Shown one piece after another: positions 44,751 to 58,400 of a DNA stretch of 64,000 bases. The stretch comes from Gamarada debralockiae. Taxonomy: Eukaryota > Ascomycota > Leotiomycetes > Helotiales > Hyphodiscaceae. A program made the position numbers and the translations under genes. Each line of letters opens with the position of its first letter. The stretch's first letter is position 1. Under the pieces are notes generated by a model. It had not been told where the DNA came from and ran no database searches. It worked only from the letters and a program-made list of their open reading frames with translations. The stretch lies in the NCBI GenBank assembly GCA_002803225.1, contig NXFV01000570.1, forward strand, positions 1-64,000. Reading direction: 5' to 3'.

Positions 44751-45940
44751 ATGGCGGGAATAAGGACATGGACGGTTGCGGAGCCGTATCTCAATATTCA
44801 CTGTGGCTTGGGCGAGGGGCCATATTACGAGGCCTCAACAAATACTCTCCGCTTCGTCGATATCAAAAAGAAGAGATTGCATACTGTTGACTTGTCCGTG
44901 GGGCCGGACTCGTTTAAGACACTCCAGTTTGATATGCCAGTTAGTGTTACGGCAGATATTGAGGGCGTCGATCCATCCAAGAAGATCTTGATCGGTGGCA
45001 AGAGTGGCGTGTATGTGTTAGACAGAGTGACTGAGAAATGGGAGTTGTTGAAGAGGTTCTATGACACCGAAGAGAAAGATGAGAGGTTACGGAGTAATGA
45101 TGGAGCGATTGACCCTCAAGGGAGATTGTGGATTGGTACTATGAATGATTTCTGGGTTGGACCACCACAGGCAGAGGGTGAGTGGAGCTTTTCTTTGGCG
45201 GGGACAATGATATCTAAGCTTTTCAGTTTGAGAGCTCTCTCGTCAACTCAGAGCTCTTCTTGTATTCTCTGAAAATTCAGAGCAAAGGAAGACGAGCCTA
45301 CATCAGATTCCGAAATGTTTAGGTGTCTTCAGTATCCACGTGTTTTACGCTCTCGAACTATTCCATCCCTACATATCTCCTTGCTATCCCGATCTCCTTG
45401 TCCCTCAAGTCTCTTATCTAACACTAGCAATCAGGTACCCTCTACCGTTTCAACTCCGATCTCTCCCGAACCGCTCTTCGTCACTCGCTCACAATTCCCA
45501 ACGGAGTCGGCTGGTCCCGCGACCAAAAGACCATGTACTTCACTCACTCGACCGAAAAGCGCATCATCGCATTCGATTACTCTGCCAAAACCGGTGATAT
45601 CACCAATGAGCGAGTGTTCTGGCAACATGACGGTGATGGAGACCCAGACGGATTCAAGATGGATGAAGATGGATTTATCTGGCAAGCAATCTACGGTGAA
45701 AGCAGAGTGTTGAGGATTTCTCCGGAGGGCAAGGTCGTGGGAGAGATTAAGTATCCTACGAGATGCATTACTTGTCCGGTCTTCGTTGGTACGGAACTGT
45801 GGGTCACGACTGCAGGTGAAGAGGATGAGAATGATGTTGAGAGCAAGAAGTATGGTGGTGGAGTCTTCAAGGTGGATGTTGGGATTGGAGGGTTGAAGGA
45901 GTTCAAGTTCAAGCTTAACGGCGGAATTAAGGCTCTGTGA
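44751..45940 (+). CDS. SMP-30/gluconolactonase/LRE-like lactonase
   Basis: Two exons (44751-45177 and 45435-45940) give 310 residues of a six-bladed beta-propeller of the SMP-30/regucalcin family (PF08450), which hydrolyse sugar or other lactones with a divalent metal. Metal ligands expected in the family are present: Glu22 in GLGEGPYYE, Asn165 in IPNGVGWS and Asp214 in GDPDGFKMDEDG. Other signatures are RSNDGAIDPQGRLWIGTM and YFTHSTEKRIIAFDY. The intron (45178-45434) is 257 bases, several times longer than others here, but both ends are canonical and the joined codon (GAG G/GT ACC) restores EGTLYRF. The stop is convergent with the VAO gene 430 bases away. Its substrate is unknown; it may act in sugar-acid metabolism or on lactones from aromatic breakdown. 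Confidence 0.9.
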
Positions 45941-46369
45941 AAGAAGAATATTGAGACCTCAAGGTCAGAGGCATAGAAATTCTTGTACTGTGGATACTGG
46001 AGAATAAGATAGCAATCGTTCTACAAGGTCCAGCATGCTTCAATGGTCTAAAAGCTATTCCGAATATCCTCACAGTTCAATTGCTCAATTTCACTGACCG
46101 AGTTGAAGACTCCGCGACTTCCTGATTATTGAATTAAGCCAAAGGATTAATACTTATTCTTCCACTTGATGAGAAACCGCGCAAAGTTTCAACTTGGGTC
46201 TCAAGAATTCCCTATCAAGCGAAGTTGTAGTGTCAAAATCCCTCGCAAAAGCTGAACGACAGAACGAAGTGTCTTTGGTCATTTTCAGGCACTGAACGGG
46301 CAAACCCACCGATTCCCGAAAGGTTTCCGGACAAGCTGCAGAACCAATTTGCCAATAAACATTTGCTCT
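45941..46369. other. Convergent 3' spacer
   Basis: Between the SMP-30 and VAO stop codons. Contains only 3' flanking sequence. Confidence 0.5.
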
Positions 46370-48345
<1,976 letters not shown>

Positions 48346-48826
48346 GATGTTGTGTAGTCTTGGGATATAGTTCAGTGAGGATCGAGCATTTGTGTCACGA
48401 ATTGTTTATGAAGGCGGAACAATTCCTTCTAAGACTTAGTTTACTCATAAGTTACAAAGGTTTTCATTGCTGTCGGGGGGTTTTCCGACCTCATGATAGG
48501 CATGGTGGGAGGTTTGGCGGGGCAAGCCGATGTGGGGGATTGCTACCCCCACCAACACTTATCACTCCCCGATCAGTTTGGATCTTCCTGGGGTTTGCAG
48601 TCATTTACACGCAAATGACTCTGCCCATACCTCCGGGCGAGGGCTCAACTAATGTTCTCACAGAACTTTCCCAATGAAACTTAAATCCGGGAGAATTCCG
48701 CTTGCCTAAAGGAAACCGTCCTCGATGCCTTGTTGCCAGGCTCAGTAGTCGCAGCTCTTCCAAATCACACCCGACAACTGCCAGAAAATTCAGTACCGTT
48801 GCAGTTGATTTGTTTACCCGGAAATC
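48346..48826. promoter_or_regulatory. Divergent promoter between VAO and flavin monooxygenase
   Basis: The 481 bases between the two start codons are the only upstream sequence available to both genes and are likely to hold shared control elements. GC-rich stretches with CGG triplets near 48470-48545 (for example GTCGGGGGG, TTGGCGGGGC) could be C6-factor sites, but no inverted CGG pair is clear. Confidence 0.45.
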
Positions 48827-50371
48827 ATGTCTGAGCCCTTGAAAGGTCCACCTAATCCGTTATCTGCAATCGATTACAACTAACAATCAACCGCAGTAAT
48901 AATCGTCGGCGCCGGGCTGGGCGGCTGCGCAGCAGCAATGGCGATGAACGCGCAAGGCTTCTCCGTCGAGATCTTCGAAAAAGTCCGCAAATTCAATCGT
49001 CTAGGAGATAGCCTCGGACTCGGCGAGAACGCATTGCGTTTGCTTCAGCGCTGGGGTTTGCATGACCGCCTGATCGAGATCGGGAATAAGAGTGAGTTCA
49101 TGCAAATTCGGAGATGGAAGGATGGAAAGATATTGGCTCAGCAACCTTTGATGGATATGGCTGGGTATATTGGACACAGAGGAGATTATCATGAAGAGTT
49201 TTTGAGGAGGGTCAGGGAGTTGGGCGTTCCGATTCATATGGGTTGCAATGTGAGAGATGATCGAGGACAAGTTTAGAGCAGGAGTTGCTGACAAAAGATA
49301 GGTTGTATCATACGATGAAGATGAACCATCATTGACCCTGAGTAATGGGGAGGTACACAAAGCAGACATCATCATTGCGGCGGACGGTGAGATCATCACG
49401 TGGTCCAAATGGTTGACTTTTAATTGACACTTTGAAATCAGGAATCAAATCAACGGCTCGTGAGCTTGTCCTAGGATTCGAAGATAAGCCAAAATCATCC
49501 GGATATGCATGTTTTCGTGCATACTTTAAAGGTGCATACCTGAATGAAGATCCACTTTGTAGAGAATTCGTGGAAAAAGAATGCGTCAATATATGGATCG
49601 GGAATGACGTCCATCTGGTCCAAAATACGCTGCGAGATGGCGACGAATTCAACTGGATCTTAACCCACAAGGATACCGAGGATATAAAGGAGTCGTGGTT
49701 TCAACCTGGAGATATGAATGAGGTGAGAAAGATAGTAAGGGATTGCGATCCGCGAATTGCCGCCGCAGTCGTGAAAACGAAGGAGTGTTTGGATTGGAAG
49801 ATTTGCTATCGAGATCCAATTCCCTCGTGGATCAGCCGGAGCCATAAAATTGCCCTATTGGGAGATTCGTGTCATCCGCACCTTCCAACTAGTGCCCAGG
49901 GTGCTTCGCAAGCGACCGAAAGTGCCGCGGTTTTAGCTCTCTGCCTCAAGTTGGCTGGAAAAGATAATATACCACTTGCAGTGGGTTGAGGTGGCGTCGT
50001 TAATGCAATTATGCTGATTTTGGTTCTAGACGCGAGTCTACGAGAAACTCCGATTCGCCAGAGTTCGCCAATCTCAGTTGAATGGCGAAGACGTTCGAGA
50101 TCGATGGCATAATGCTCTCAAAAATCTCGACGACGATGTCGAGATCAATCCAGATGACGTGAAGATTAAGGTGAGTTTATAATAGTCCGAAGAAATCTTG
50201 AAACTTGCTAAAGCGTTCTAGAATCGATGGTTGTATCCGTTCGATGCAGAGGCAGATACTTTGCAACGATGGCGGGAAGTTTCCGTACAGGTGACGAAGG
50301 AGCTGCAAAATGGGAAAGTTTTACCCTTATTTGCAACGTCCTCCGAGCTGCATGCTCTAGAAGCACACTAG
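48827..50371 (+). CDS. Class A FAD-dependent aromatic monooxygenase (salicylate hydroxylase-like)
   Basis: Six exons (48827-48845, 48897-49249, 49302-49386, 49442-49980, 50030-50170, 50222-50371) give 428 residues in one frame. The FAD-binding GxGxxG is VIIVGAGLGGCAAAMAM, with the strand EIFEK after it. The DG motif falls on intron 3 (IIIAADG/IKSTAREL), and the GD motif is LLGDSCHPHLPTSAQGAS. The C-terminus (RVYEKLRFARVRQ, NRWLYPFDAEAD) is typical of fungal salicylate-1-monooxygenase-like enzymes, which use NAD(P)H and O2 to hydroxylate a ring, often with loss of a carboxyl group. Exon 1 carries only MSEPLK. The exact substrate is unknown. Position beside VAO suggests a phenolic product downstream of VAO chemistry. 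Confidence 0.9.
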
Positions 50372-50766
50372 TTAGAATTATTCATATAATTAGAAAGCGA
50401 AAATATAGTGAAAGTTTTAGGAAATCGAATACCCACCTGAACAAGGCTCATCCGACAAAAATCAAGATTCATAGCGAGTCCTCTTATTCATTGATCCCGC
50501 TTTTGGTTCGGCAGCAGTCCATGTTAAGAGCTTCTTAGACCCAAATTTGGTAACCCGAAGATGCAAAGGGTGTAAGAGCCGCGAAGGAAGTTCTCCCGTG
50601 GGTGACGGAAGGAGTCTTGACTCTACGAAATTTCTTCATAGGTCTCGGGGCCGGGATTCAAGTGAACCTCGCTTGGGACTGCGATCGTTGGCTCGATCCC
50701 ATCCAGTAACTGGAGATATTCCCCTGAATCGTTGATATTAGTTTCGGTGATCAAGGACCACGTTCT
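50372..50766. other. Convergent 3' spacer
   Basis: Between the monooxygenase stop and the regulator stop; no feature recognised. Confidence 0.5.
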
Positions 50767-52508
50767 TCACTTACCCGCAACAGACCACCGCGAGCAAAGC
50801 TTATGAAGTGTCTCTTTTATAAAGGATAAAGCACGAAAAAAATCAGGATTCGCAGATCCAACGAGTCTCTTGGCAGTACTGTAAAGGCAGTTGGTAATGA
50901 GAGGCGAAGCTTGGTCGATATAATACGGTAAGATTGTCTGGATGTGGGCTGCGTAGCCGACAATCTCAGGGACAAGAGCGTCGAGACCACCATTCCCCAT
51001 TTCTCGCAGCTCTTTCTCCTCCGGCAATAGTTTATTGCCCAATCCAGCTTTCGTGCAGTAGTCGTAGAGCAGATTGAGTGCACTGCAATTGTGAGCATGC
51101 GATGCGGGTGGATTGGTTATGAATAGAGACGCACCTATAACAGACTCCCATTGGGACACATATTTTGGTGACTTCGCTTGAGGTCTCGGTTTTAAGAAAA
51201 GAACAAAGCGCCAAAATCGCACGAATGAGTTGCCTGGCTTCTTCGAGTCTAACATTAGGTGAATAACCGCGGTCATTGATGTGCGTCAATACATGGCCGA
51301 GCAAGTGAGATGCCTGGCCTAGTCGAGCGAAGGGTGCTGCCGCAATATTCGTCGAGGACGAGATGAACAGGGGTTCACTTGCCACTCTCTCCTTTCTAAA
51401 GGTCAGCAAGGTGCTCGTAAATAACCCATGAAGATGGAGAGATATACTCCTTGTTCCCATGCCATATCATCGACAGGCAAATAATCTCCTCGTCTAGCGT
51501 CCGCTAGGACTAGTGATCGCGTGGGATTTCCAACGTTCATGTATCTGCTTCCAATTAGTATCATTCCGCAGAAAGTGAGCAGCAAACTTTCCTGTCTAAA
51601 ATAAAAACGGCCCACCATACCCGACGTCGTTCTTCCATTTCATCCCAAGATTCGGGTTCCAAAGCCAGCTGAGGCACCCCTGCCGTATCATGAAGTCCAA
51701 TGGCATGACCTATTCGGCCGCAGTGACCAATCGACAAGTACGCTTCAGGATATATTGCATGTCCGATTTCATACAGTGTAATCAATACGCCGGCTTGCAA
51801 AGGACGGATAGATCCGATCCCACTCAACTCCACCCTCGAATAGAACTCCTTTGTCAGAGTATACAGAGGAGTGCGGGGGTTTTCCTGACCTGCAGGAAGC
51901 TTTTCGTTGACAAGCTTCATCGATAGAATCAACAAAGCAACATCAGCTACTAAGGCTGTTAATTGGCCACCAATGTCTTGGTGTAGCTTCTTTTTGGAAA
52001 CTATTGCCATCCAAGTGAAGACTGAGAAAAAGTGAGCGCCAATTGTCGTCCGAATTTCCATATCGTCTCCGATTGCCTGTAGGACATCATCGGGGACCGT
52101 AATCCGCGGCTTCGGCGCCTTTATTCGTTGCTGCTGGAATATCCCCACATCAAGAAAGAATGATGAGGGGAATACCGAGATATCTGGTAGAGAGAGTCTA
52201 TTTCCTGCTCCTGACGTCACAGGAGGTGTTTTGTGGGTGGGAATGGAGATTGGATGAGCTTCAGGTAACATCCGATTTCGACTGATCTCATTCTCCAAGA
52301 GAGCCACTCTCTCCACAAGCTTTTGATAATCGCCAGGGATTGAAGGGAGAGCAGGGCCGCTGGAGTACCTGCAAACCCGTCGGAGCCGCACACAGGCCGA
52401 ACACGCCGGCAACGTTTTATCGCAGCCCTTCTTCTGCGCTCGGCACGATGAACACGCAAATAGAGCTTTCGGTCCCGGATCTGGGCTGTCGGCTGTGCCA
52501 GACGACAT
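50767..52508 (-). CDS. Zn(II)2Cys6 transcription factor with mutated first splice donor
   Basis: Exons 51592-52508, 51448-51544, 51135-51391 and 50767-51082 would give 528 residues. The C6 cluster is ACSSCRAQKKGCDKTLPACS followed by ACVRLRRVC; a coiled coil (YQKLVERVALLENEIS) follows. The middle homology region includes VLITLYEIGHAIYPEAYLSI and RRRVWWAVFILDRYMNV, and the C-terminus has EPLFISSSTNIA and GLDALVPEIVGYAAHIQTI. Introns 2 and 3 are canonical. Intron 1 (51545-51591) has a good branch (ACTAAT) and acceptor, and removing it restores the conserved ILDRYMNV, but its donor reads AG/GAAAGT where GT is expected. A stop follows if it is retained. The gene may be recently disabled or rely on rare splicing. 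An upstream in-frame ATG at 52598 adds 30 residues. It is the likely local regulator of VAO and the monooxygenase. Confidence 0.82.
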
Positions 52509-52640
52509 TTCGTCGGTTTGAAAAATGCATTTGTTGAAGGGGTACAGAGAGTTTAAGCGGGTCAAGGATCGGATGGCGGCCGACAATGCGGCCCCCATCC
52601 CTAGAGCTAAGCCTATTTAGGTCCTTCTTTTGGGAATTAT

Positions 52641-52868
52641 CCGCATTAATTGCTTTATAAGAGCCTATGTATCATCGTTTATACACGGCACTTTAAAATT
52701 CGAAGAAATTGAAGAATATTTTATTACAAAATATTTTAAATAAGGATTACGCTAGTCATTTAGAATACTTTACTAAAAAACTTTAGAATTTTTATGCGAT
52801 TTTTAAAGTGCCGTGTATAATCGATGATAGATAGATAGGTACGTAGGCTCTTAAAGCAATTAATGCGG
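52641..52868. mobile_element. MITE-like inverted-repeat element
   Basis: A 228-base non-coding element with long terminal inverted repeats. The left arm begins CCGCATTAATTGCTTTATAA at 52641 and the right arm ends with its complement (TTAAAGCAATTAATGCGG) at 52868. The arms continue through GAGCCTA(T/C)GTA, ATCATCG and TATACACGGCACTTTAAAA, about 60-70 bases each, with one gap caused by an extra (TAGA)n run in the right arm. The core (about 52702-52800) is AT-rich. TA dinucleotides sit next to both ends, as in Tc1/mariner-type insertions. No coding capacity. It lies directly upstream of the C6 regulator start (133 bases from ATG 52508). Confidence 0.85.
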
Positions 52869-53556
52869 TATCTCTAAATGAGATATAAAGTTTTTCGAGA
52901 CTCAAATGGGGTGCATGATGCTTAAGGTCTCTTAATCTTTGTCATTTCAAATTGTGAGTACTCTGGCTAGGGCCAGTTGCAGTATAATGCTATGAAGTCA
53001 GTTTTGGTGTCCTTGACGAGGCCAGACGAGACTGCACGCTCTGCGAAGAAACAAAGATCTCGGTTCATGTTTAGACATTACTACGATATAGCCTGAGGTT
53101 TGGGAAACTATGAAATGGGCATATGCAGCGGTGATTTCTACAGGGAGACATAAATGGTGACGACGCTGGTCCTCCTGCAAATTGGCTAATGGTATCGAAC
53201 CTCTTTGCTTTTCAACTTTCAATTCCATTGACTTGCGAACTGCCGAACGCCGAAGGTGAAAACAAGAACCTGGGACATGAGGGCATTTTAATACCCCACC
53301 CCCAATCTCTTCAGAACCTCCATCATCATTACAAACAAAACTTCGCCAACGTCTTCGCCGCATCTTCCAGCCTCGTGTCTTCACCCGTAATAGTTATCCA
53401 CCTTATCCCACCACTCTCCCACCCCGCCACGAAATTAATCTTCCCCTTCCCCTTTCCGGAATAGAATTCCATGGACTGATTTGCCACCCGTAATCAACGC
53501 TTGATACTGCGTTTCTAGAATAAAGATTTGTTTCGAGTGCCACATACCGCATCACC
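52869..53556. other. Intergenic
   Basis: No supportable gene between the MITE and the 3' end of the small minus-strand gene. Confidence 0.5.
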
Positions 53557-54219
53557 TTATCCGGTACTGTCCTTTTTTTTGTCTTTGTCCTTGAACGTGT
53601 TCTTGGCCCATTTATCTAAAGCCGCAAAGATGATTCCTGCGTTCTTCGCATGATGGGGATGATCAGAAGTGTCGAGGTCCGTATTGAGCTTGACAATCTG
53701 TGCCGTCGGTTCCTTGAGTAAGTGAGGAGGTTTTAAATGGCCTTTGAGGAGCACATTATGTAAGCGGTCGAGTTCGGCTTTGACGGAAGAACGGAAACAA
53801 ATGATGTACCTCCAGTACATGTGAACGTCTGACACGCCTTGGAAGAGATCCCTATGTGCAGCCCTGGCCAAGACGTACTTCGTTTCCTCTGCGTGCTTGA
53901 TCTTGTCGGGGAGGGCATGCTCTAGCGCTTGCAGGTTCATATTGTCGCGTTTGATATCAGAGATAGAGAGGAGCTTTTTTCCTTCCCCGATATTTTTCTT
54001 AGCGAAATCACTGGCGATGGATGAGCCTGCTGAAGCGACTTCATGGAAGAGAGTGTGAAATTCTTGAGTGTTGTTTCTGGTGGCCAGGCAGAGGATCTCT
54101 AGGTAGGCTTGCGCGGAAGGCGCATGGTCTAATATCTATTGGGGGATGTTAGGAAGCTCAAAGAAGGATAAGGGCTGGTCATTGTTGTCTTTGTCGACGC
54201 AGAGGATACGGACTGACAT
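53557..54219 (-). CDS. Unrecognised ~220-residue helical protein with an in-frame stop or hidden intron
   Basis: From ATG 54219 the frame reads MSVRILCVDKDNNDQPLSF, continues to NIPQ, then a TAG at codon 28, then continues without break for 192 codons in the same frame: ILDHAPSAQAYLEILCLATR, FHTLFHEVASAGSS, LEHALPDKIKHAEETKYVLA, VHMYWRYIICFRSSV, ending KWAKNTFKDKDKKKDSTG. The TAG is preceded by CTAAC and CCCCAATAG, which looks like a real branch and acceptor, so an intron could end there (exon 2 from 54135). No good GT donor is obvious (GTCCGT or GTCGAC). The protein appears all-helical and cytosolic, with a basic tail. I do not recognise the family. Confidence 0.5.
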
Positions 54220-55455
54220 TTCGCGTTTGGATAGTGAGATTCAATGACTTGGCAACAGAACAAATGATGATTGTGATAGCAGCTTCTTGAACCAAAACAA
54301 ATTAGTTGTATCAAGAGCGACGGGAAAGGTTAATGAGACTGTTTGCTTTGATAACAGGAACAACTGACGAAACGTGGAGGATAGAGGTGCTGCACACCTA
54401 TGGAAACCCCGCAACGGTGACCTTTAACTCAGCCTTGGACAATACTGCCGGGAGGAGAGCTTTTGCATCCTCTTTCACACAAAATCCAGGCAACAGTCAA
54501 AGCTCTGATATCTTTGTCCAGTCAACGTGTTGGCATCTCAAAAGTGACTTAGCGCCACCATGCAAGTGCAGATTGTTGATGGCGATGGCATGGTGATTGA
54601 TCCATTGAGTTACACGACATCAACTACGTTGAACTTTCGTGTGAAAATATATTTCAGGCGTCCATGGTGAGGTAGAAGGACACACCGTAGAAGGCGCTTA
54701 TTTTGGCGAGACCCGGGGTATTTTGCCAACGGATGTAGCGTGAGGCGATAGATCGAAAGAAAAACCACCTGAACCAAGATCAATACAACATCAATATCAG
54801 ACTAATATGGGCTCACATATACGGGCTCACATATACAAACACAGCTCCGAAGACCGCCACAACAAATGTAGCCAGATCGGGGCCACTTAGTGGCTCCCAA
54901 GAAAGATTCCCCATATTCTCAAACATCACTACAATTATGTGTGAAACAGAGTTAAACAGGATGCGCGACCTGTGTTTCCTTTTGTACACCTTTGTTCTCG
55001 ATGTGATCTGTGAGAGATGAAACTAATCATCAGTTGTGCAGGGCACGGAAGCTGTGACGCTGCGGTACGCGATGCTGGCGTTGGATGCCTGTTATTGCCT
55101 GATAGACGGCTGCCAGGGTCGATGTCTAAACATTTCGGCTGAGCGTCGCAATACCCGAATATCCACTTAAAGCGCAATGTATGCACGAGGGGCGGGTCCC
55201 GATTTGTTGAGATTCAAAGGCAGGAGGAGGCCGTCTCAATGATCCTTGCACGAGAATGTAGAACAGTGTGCAAATGCTGATGTTACCGCGAGACTGAAAG
55301 GATCGAACATTTCATTCCCTCGTTTATACTCCCTGGGCGCTGGCTGAACAAGGCGTCTTTCTCGTTGCAAACCAAAAGGTATCATGCGAACTCGCAGTTC
55401 CCTCTACCGCACCTTGACATTGATTTGAAAATGTGTGTGCACCACACCTACGATT
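54220..55455. other. Intergenic
   Basis: About 1.2 kb: promoter of the small minus-strand gene and 3' flank of YPP1. A short direct repeat (CGGGCTCACATATAC-like) occurs twice at about 54808-54840. No gene seen. Confidence 0.45.
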
Positions 55456-58400
55456 CTATAAAACATAACCGCTACAAGCGTCCTCCCAACTTCTAATAGG
55501 CCTTCCTTCCTCGAGCTCAACGCACCACCAAAGCACCTCTCTAGCCTTATCTGCCTGCCCTCCAAGCTCATACGCTCTCGCAAGCGTGAACCAAGCTTCG
55601 GAGTAATTCCATCCTGTGCCAAGTTTCGTCAGTCCACTGAGTAGACCGTAGGCGCGATCGCGCGCTGCAAGACGGTCAAGCAGGGCAGTAGAAGATTCCT
55701 TATTCGAAGTAGAGGGTGAGAGATTTGATGTGGCGGTTGTGGGCGTCGAAGTATCCGAGTCGGTGGGCTCGAGAGGTTTGACGACGGGGAGGGCATGCGC
55801 GGATGGCAAACCTAGTGGGCCCAGTGTTTGTGCTGGAGGGGGAGTGGAGGATTGGGTCGTAACGGGCGTGGCGGATGTATTGAGTGTACTTGCGGACGGT
55901 GTGCTAAGGGGACCGGAAGGAATGAGAGGGGGTATGGAAGGCACAGGTAAAAGATCTTCTGTATATATATCAAGTAAAATATTCGACAGGCCGACAATGG
56001 CTGCTGGGTGGTCGGCAAAATTGTTCAAGGCTGATTCGAATTGAGCGAGTGCTACGTACGGTGCAGACTCAGCGACTGCAAGAGCACCACGCTGTGAAGT
56101 GTTAGTCGTGCTTTTAATAGATAGGGATCTGGAAATACGTACCTCGGAATAGATATCTCCCCAGAGCTCAGCGACACTCTTTCCGCCGCCCAGGCCTGGG
56201 TGAGATATGGAAATATTACCAGTCGTATCTTTTGAAACATCCGCATCCATGTTCTCGACAAGCTTATAGGCTTCCTCAATTGCGCCTTTGGCATCCTCGT
56301 ACATGGACGCTCTTCGGTAAAACCCTGCGATGAGTAACCAAACCTTCACCAGTATCGTCATTCTTCGCCGCTTTTCTTGACCGTGTGGGAATCGGGTCAC
56401 TGGATTGGTTGAAGAAGAGTATGGCGATACATGAGGCAGTCGATTGTCTTGCGCGACCGCAGGATCGGGATCAGCGGGCTTCAACGAGGTCTCCTTGTGT
56501 GCCATCTGTTGCGACTTTGGAGGCAAGGGTTGCGGTGGAGGTCCTTTGTTGGAATTTTTCTCGGGCGTGTTGTCAGGGGATACGGCAAGTCCCACTTGAT
56601 TCGTACCTCGGCCATCATTCAACCATTGTTCTCGGGTTTGGGAGTCCGTAGGAGGTGTGAAGAATTTCTCGCCATCGACTATCGTGACTATATCCACGTT
56701 CGTCGCTCCGCTGATATTTCGCCGCCCGGTGCTGGTGCTTCGATTTCGTCGCACACTCCCTTTCTTGCTTGACAAGCTCCCGCTTCGCTTCTGCAGTTTT
56801 TCATGGCCATGAGGGGCGTGATCTTTCGTAAGATGGTGATGTTTTTTCTCCGTGCTTCCATTTTCATTCGTGACTTGAATCGTTGGTGCTTGCGTAGTTG
56901 CTGTTGTCTGAGCGGTTTGTGGCCGAAGAGTAAGAGACGACTTTTCGTCGAGGGAAGGTGCGGTGTGTGATTTTTTGATTGATCGACTCGAGCGACCAAA
57001 TATGCTACCTTTGATACTTTTGATTGTACCAGTGGAGCTTCGAGGTGGAGCAGCCGTAGAAGAAGTAGTTGGCGCAACAATGGTGACTTGGTTAGCTTTA
57101 GGGTCCCCAAATAGCCTGGAGTAGAGGCTGAGAAGTTCATCACTGGCGTTGACAGCAACTTCCGGGCCTTCGAGCACCTCGATCAGTGCTAGTTGAGTCA
57201 TCTTGACCTCAAGGACATTCGCCCTTTCAAAGTCATCCATGTCGTCTACAACACCGTGGTTTCTCATTGCGGATTTCTCGTTCGAGTTGAGATGCTCGCT
57301 CCTGAATGCGCCATTAAGTTCGGCGTCCCCAAACAGGTTCCTAGGATCCTGGAATTGTTCGAAAGCGCCCTCACAAGATCTCGCTGCAGTCATGAATTCC
57401 TGCCTCGCACTTAACAGCAGCGCCATGAGGTGCCACAAAGGTATCAGCGATCTTTCCCTTGAAAACCGCCCAGGATGTGGGCCTAAGCCATCGGGAATAG
57501 TCGTTGGGGATGAATGGCGAGGTAATAGGCCAGATTTTAAGACCTCGATCGCAGCAGATAATTCCCTACGTTCTGCAAGAACTGTTCCCAGAGCAAACAA
57601 TGTCTCTACGTCAGTTGTGCTTTCGTATTGAGGTAATAGAGCATTCCGGAAGCATTTTATGGCCCGTAATTGTATCTCCCCTCTCGATGCTGCATCGAAT
57701 GTCAATCGTGCCCATTGCGCATGGCCAATCCCAATGCATCTCCAGGCCAAAGCGAATGTTCGTGGTGCGATGATCTTCCCAAGACAAGTAGAGCTTCCGT
57801 TCTCGAGTCTCAAATTGGAACCTTTCCCCGCAGGATAGTATTTGTCCAACCAGTCCTCAAAGAACTGTCCCAAATCCTTTGCTTTCTCTGCTCCAGGTTG
57901 TGCACCGTACCGACACAAAGTTTTTATGCACTCCGAAGCCGTCTTCAAGACCGTCTCATCATCATCCAAGCCTTGTTCCGCCTCCCCGGTCTTCTCAACG
58001 CGCGCCTTTCCCTTCTTGACGATCTCTATGTATGTATCGAAAGCCTTGAATGCCAAATCAAATTCTGCGACAGCCGAATGGACTACAAATAGGTGGCGTA
58101 AGATCGCTGTCGAGTGGAAGGTCTTCGTCGCCGCTCGGTACAGAATATCGAGAACACCCCTGCTAACAGCTTCTGCTCCTCCTTCCCCAAGATCTTCTTC
58201 TTGCCAACTGCTCCCGCACAGTATTCGCCAATTCTGCATGACGATTTCCACGAAACTTTCGACTTCTTCGCTTGCCTCTTCTGCCTTCGGAAAGTGAACC
58301 TCGCTTAGCAGTAAAGTTTCGTATCTGGCCTCCACTCTCTTCAATTCGGCTCGCTGTTGTAGTCGCGTCGAAGCTTGCGCGTACGTCGTTGCAAGAGCGG

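Noticed and set aside
50540..50700. GC-rich stretch with a superficial tRNA-like look (GGTCTCGGGGCCGGGATTCAAG)
   Set aside because: No acceptor stem pairing or anticodon arm could be drawn around it; T-arm-like sequence alone is not enough.
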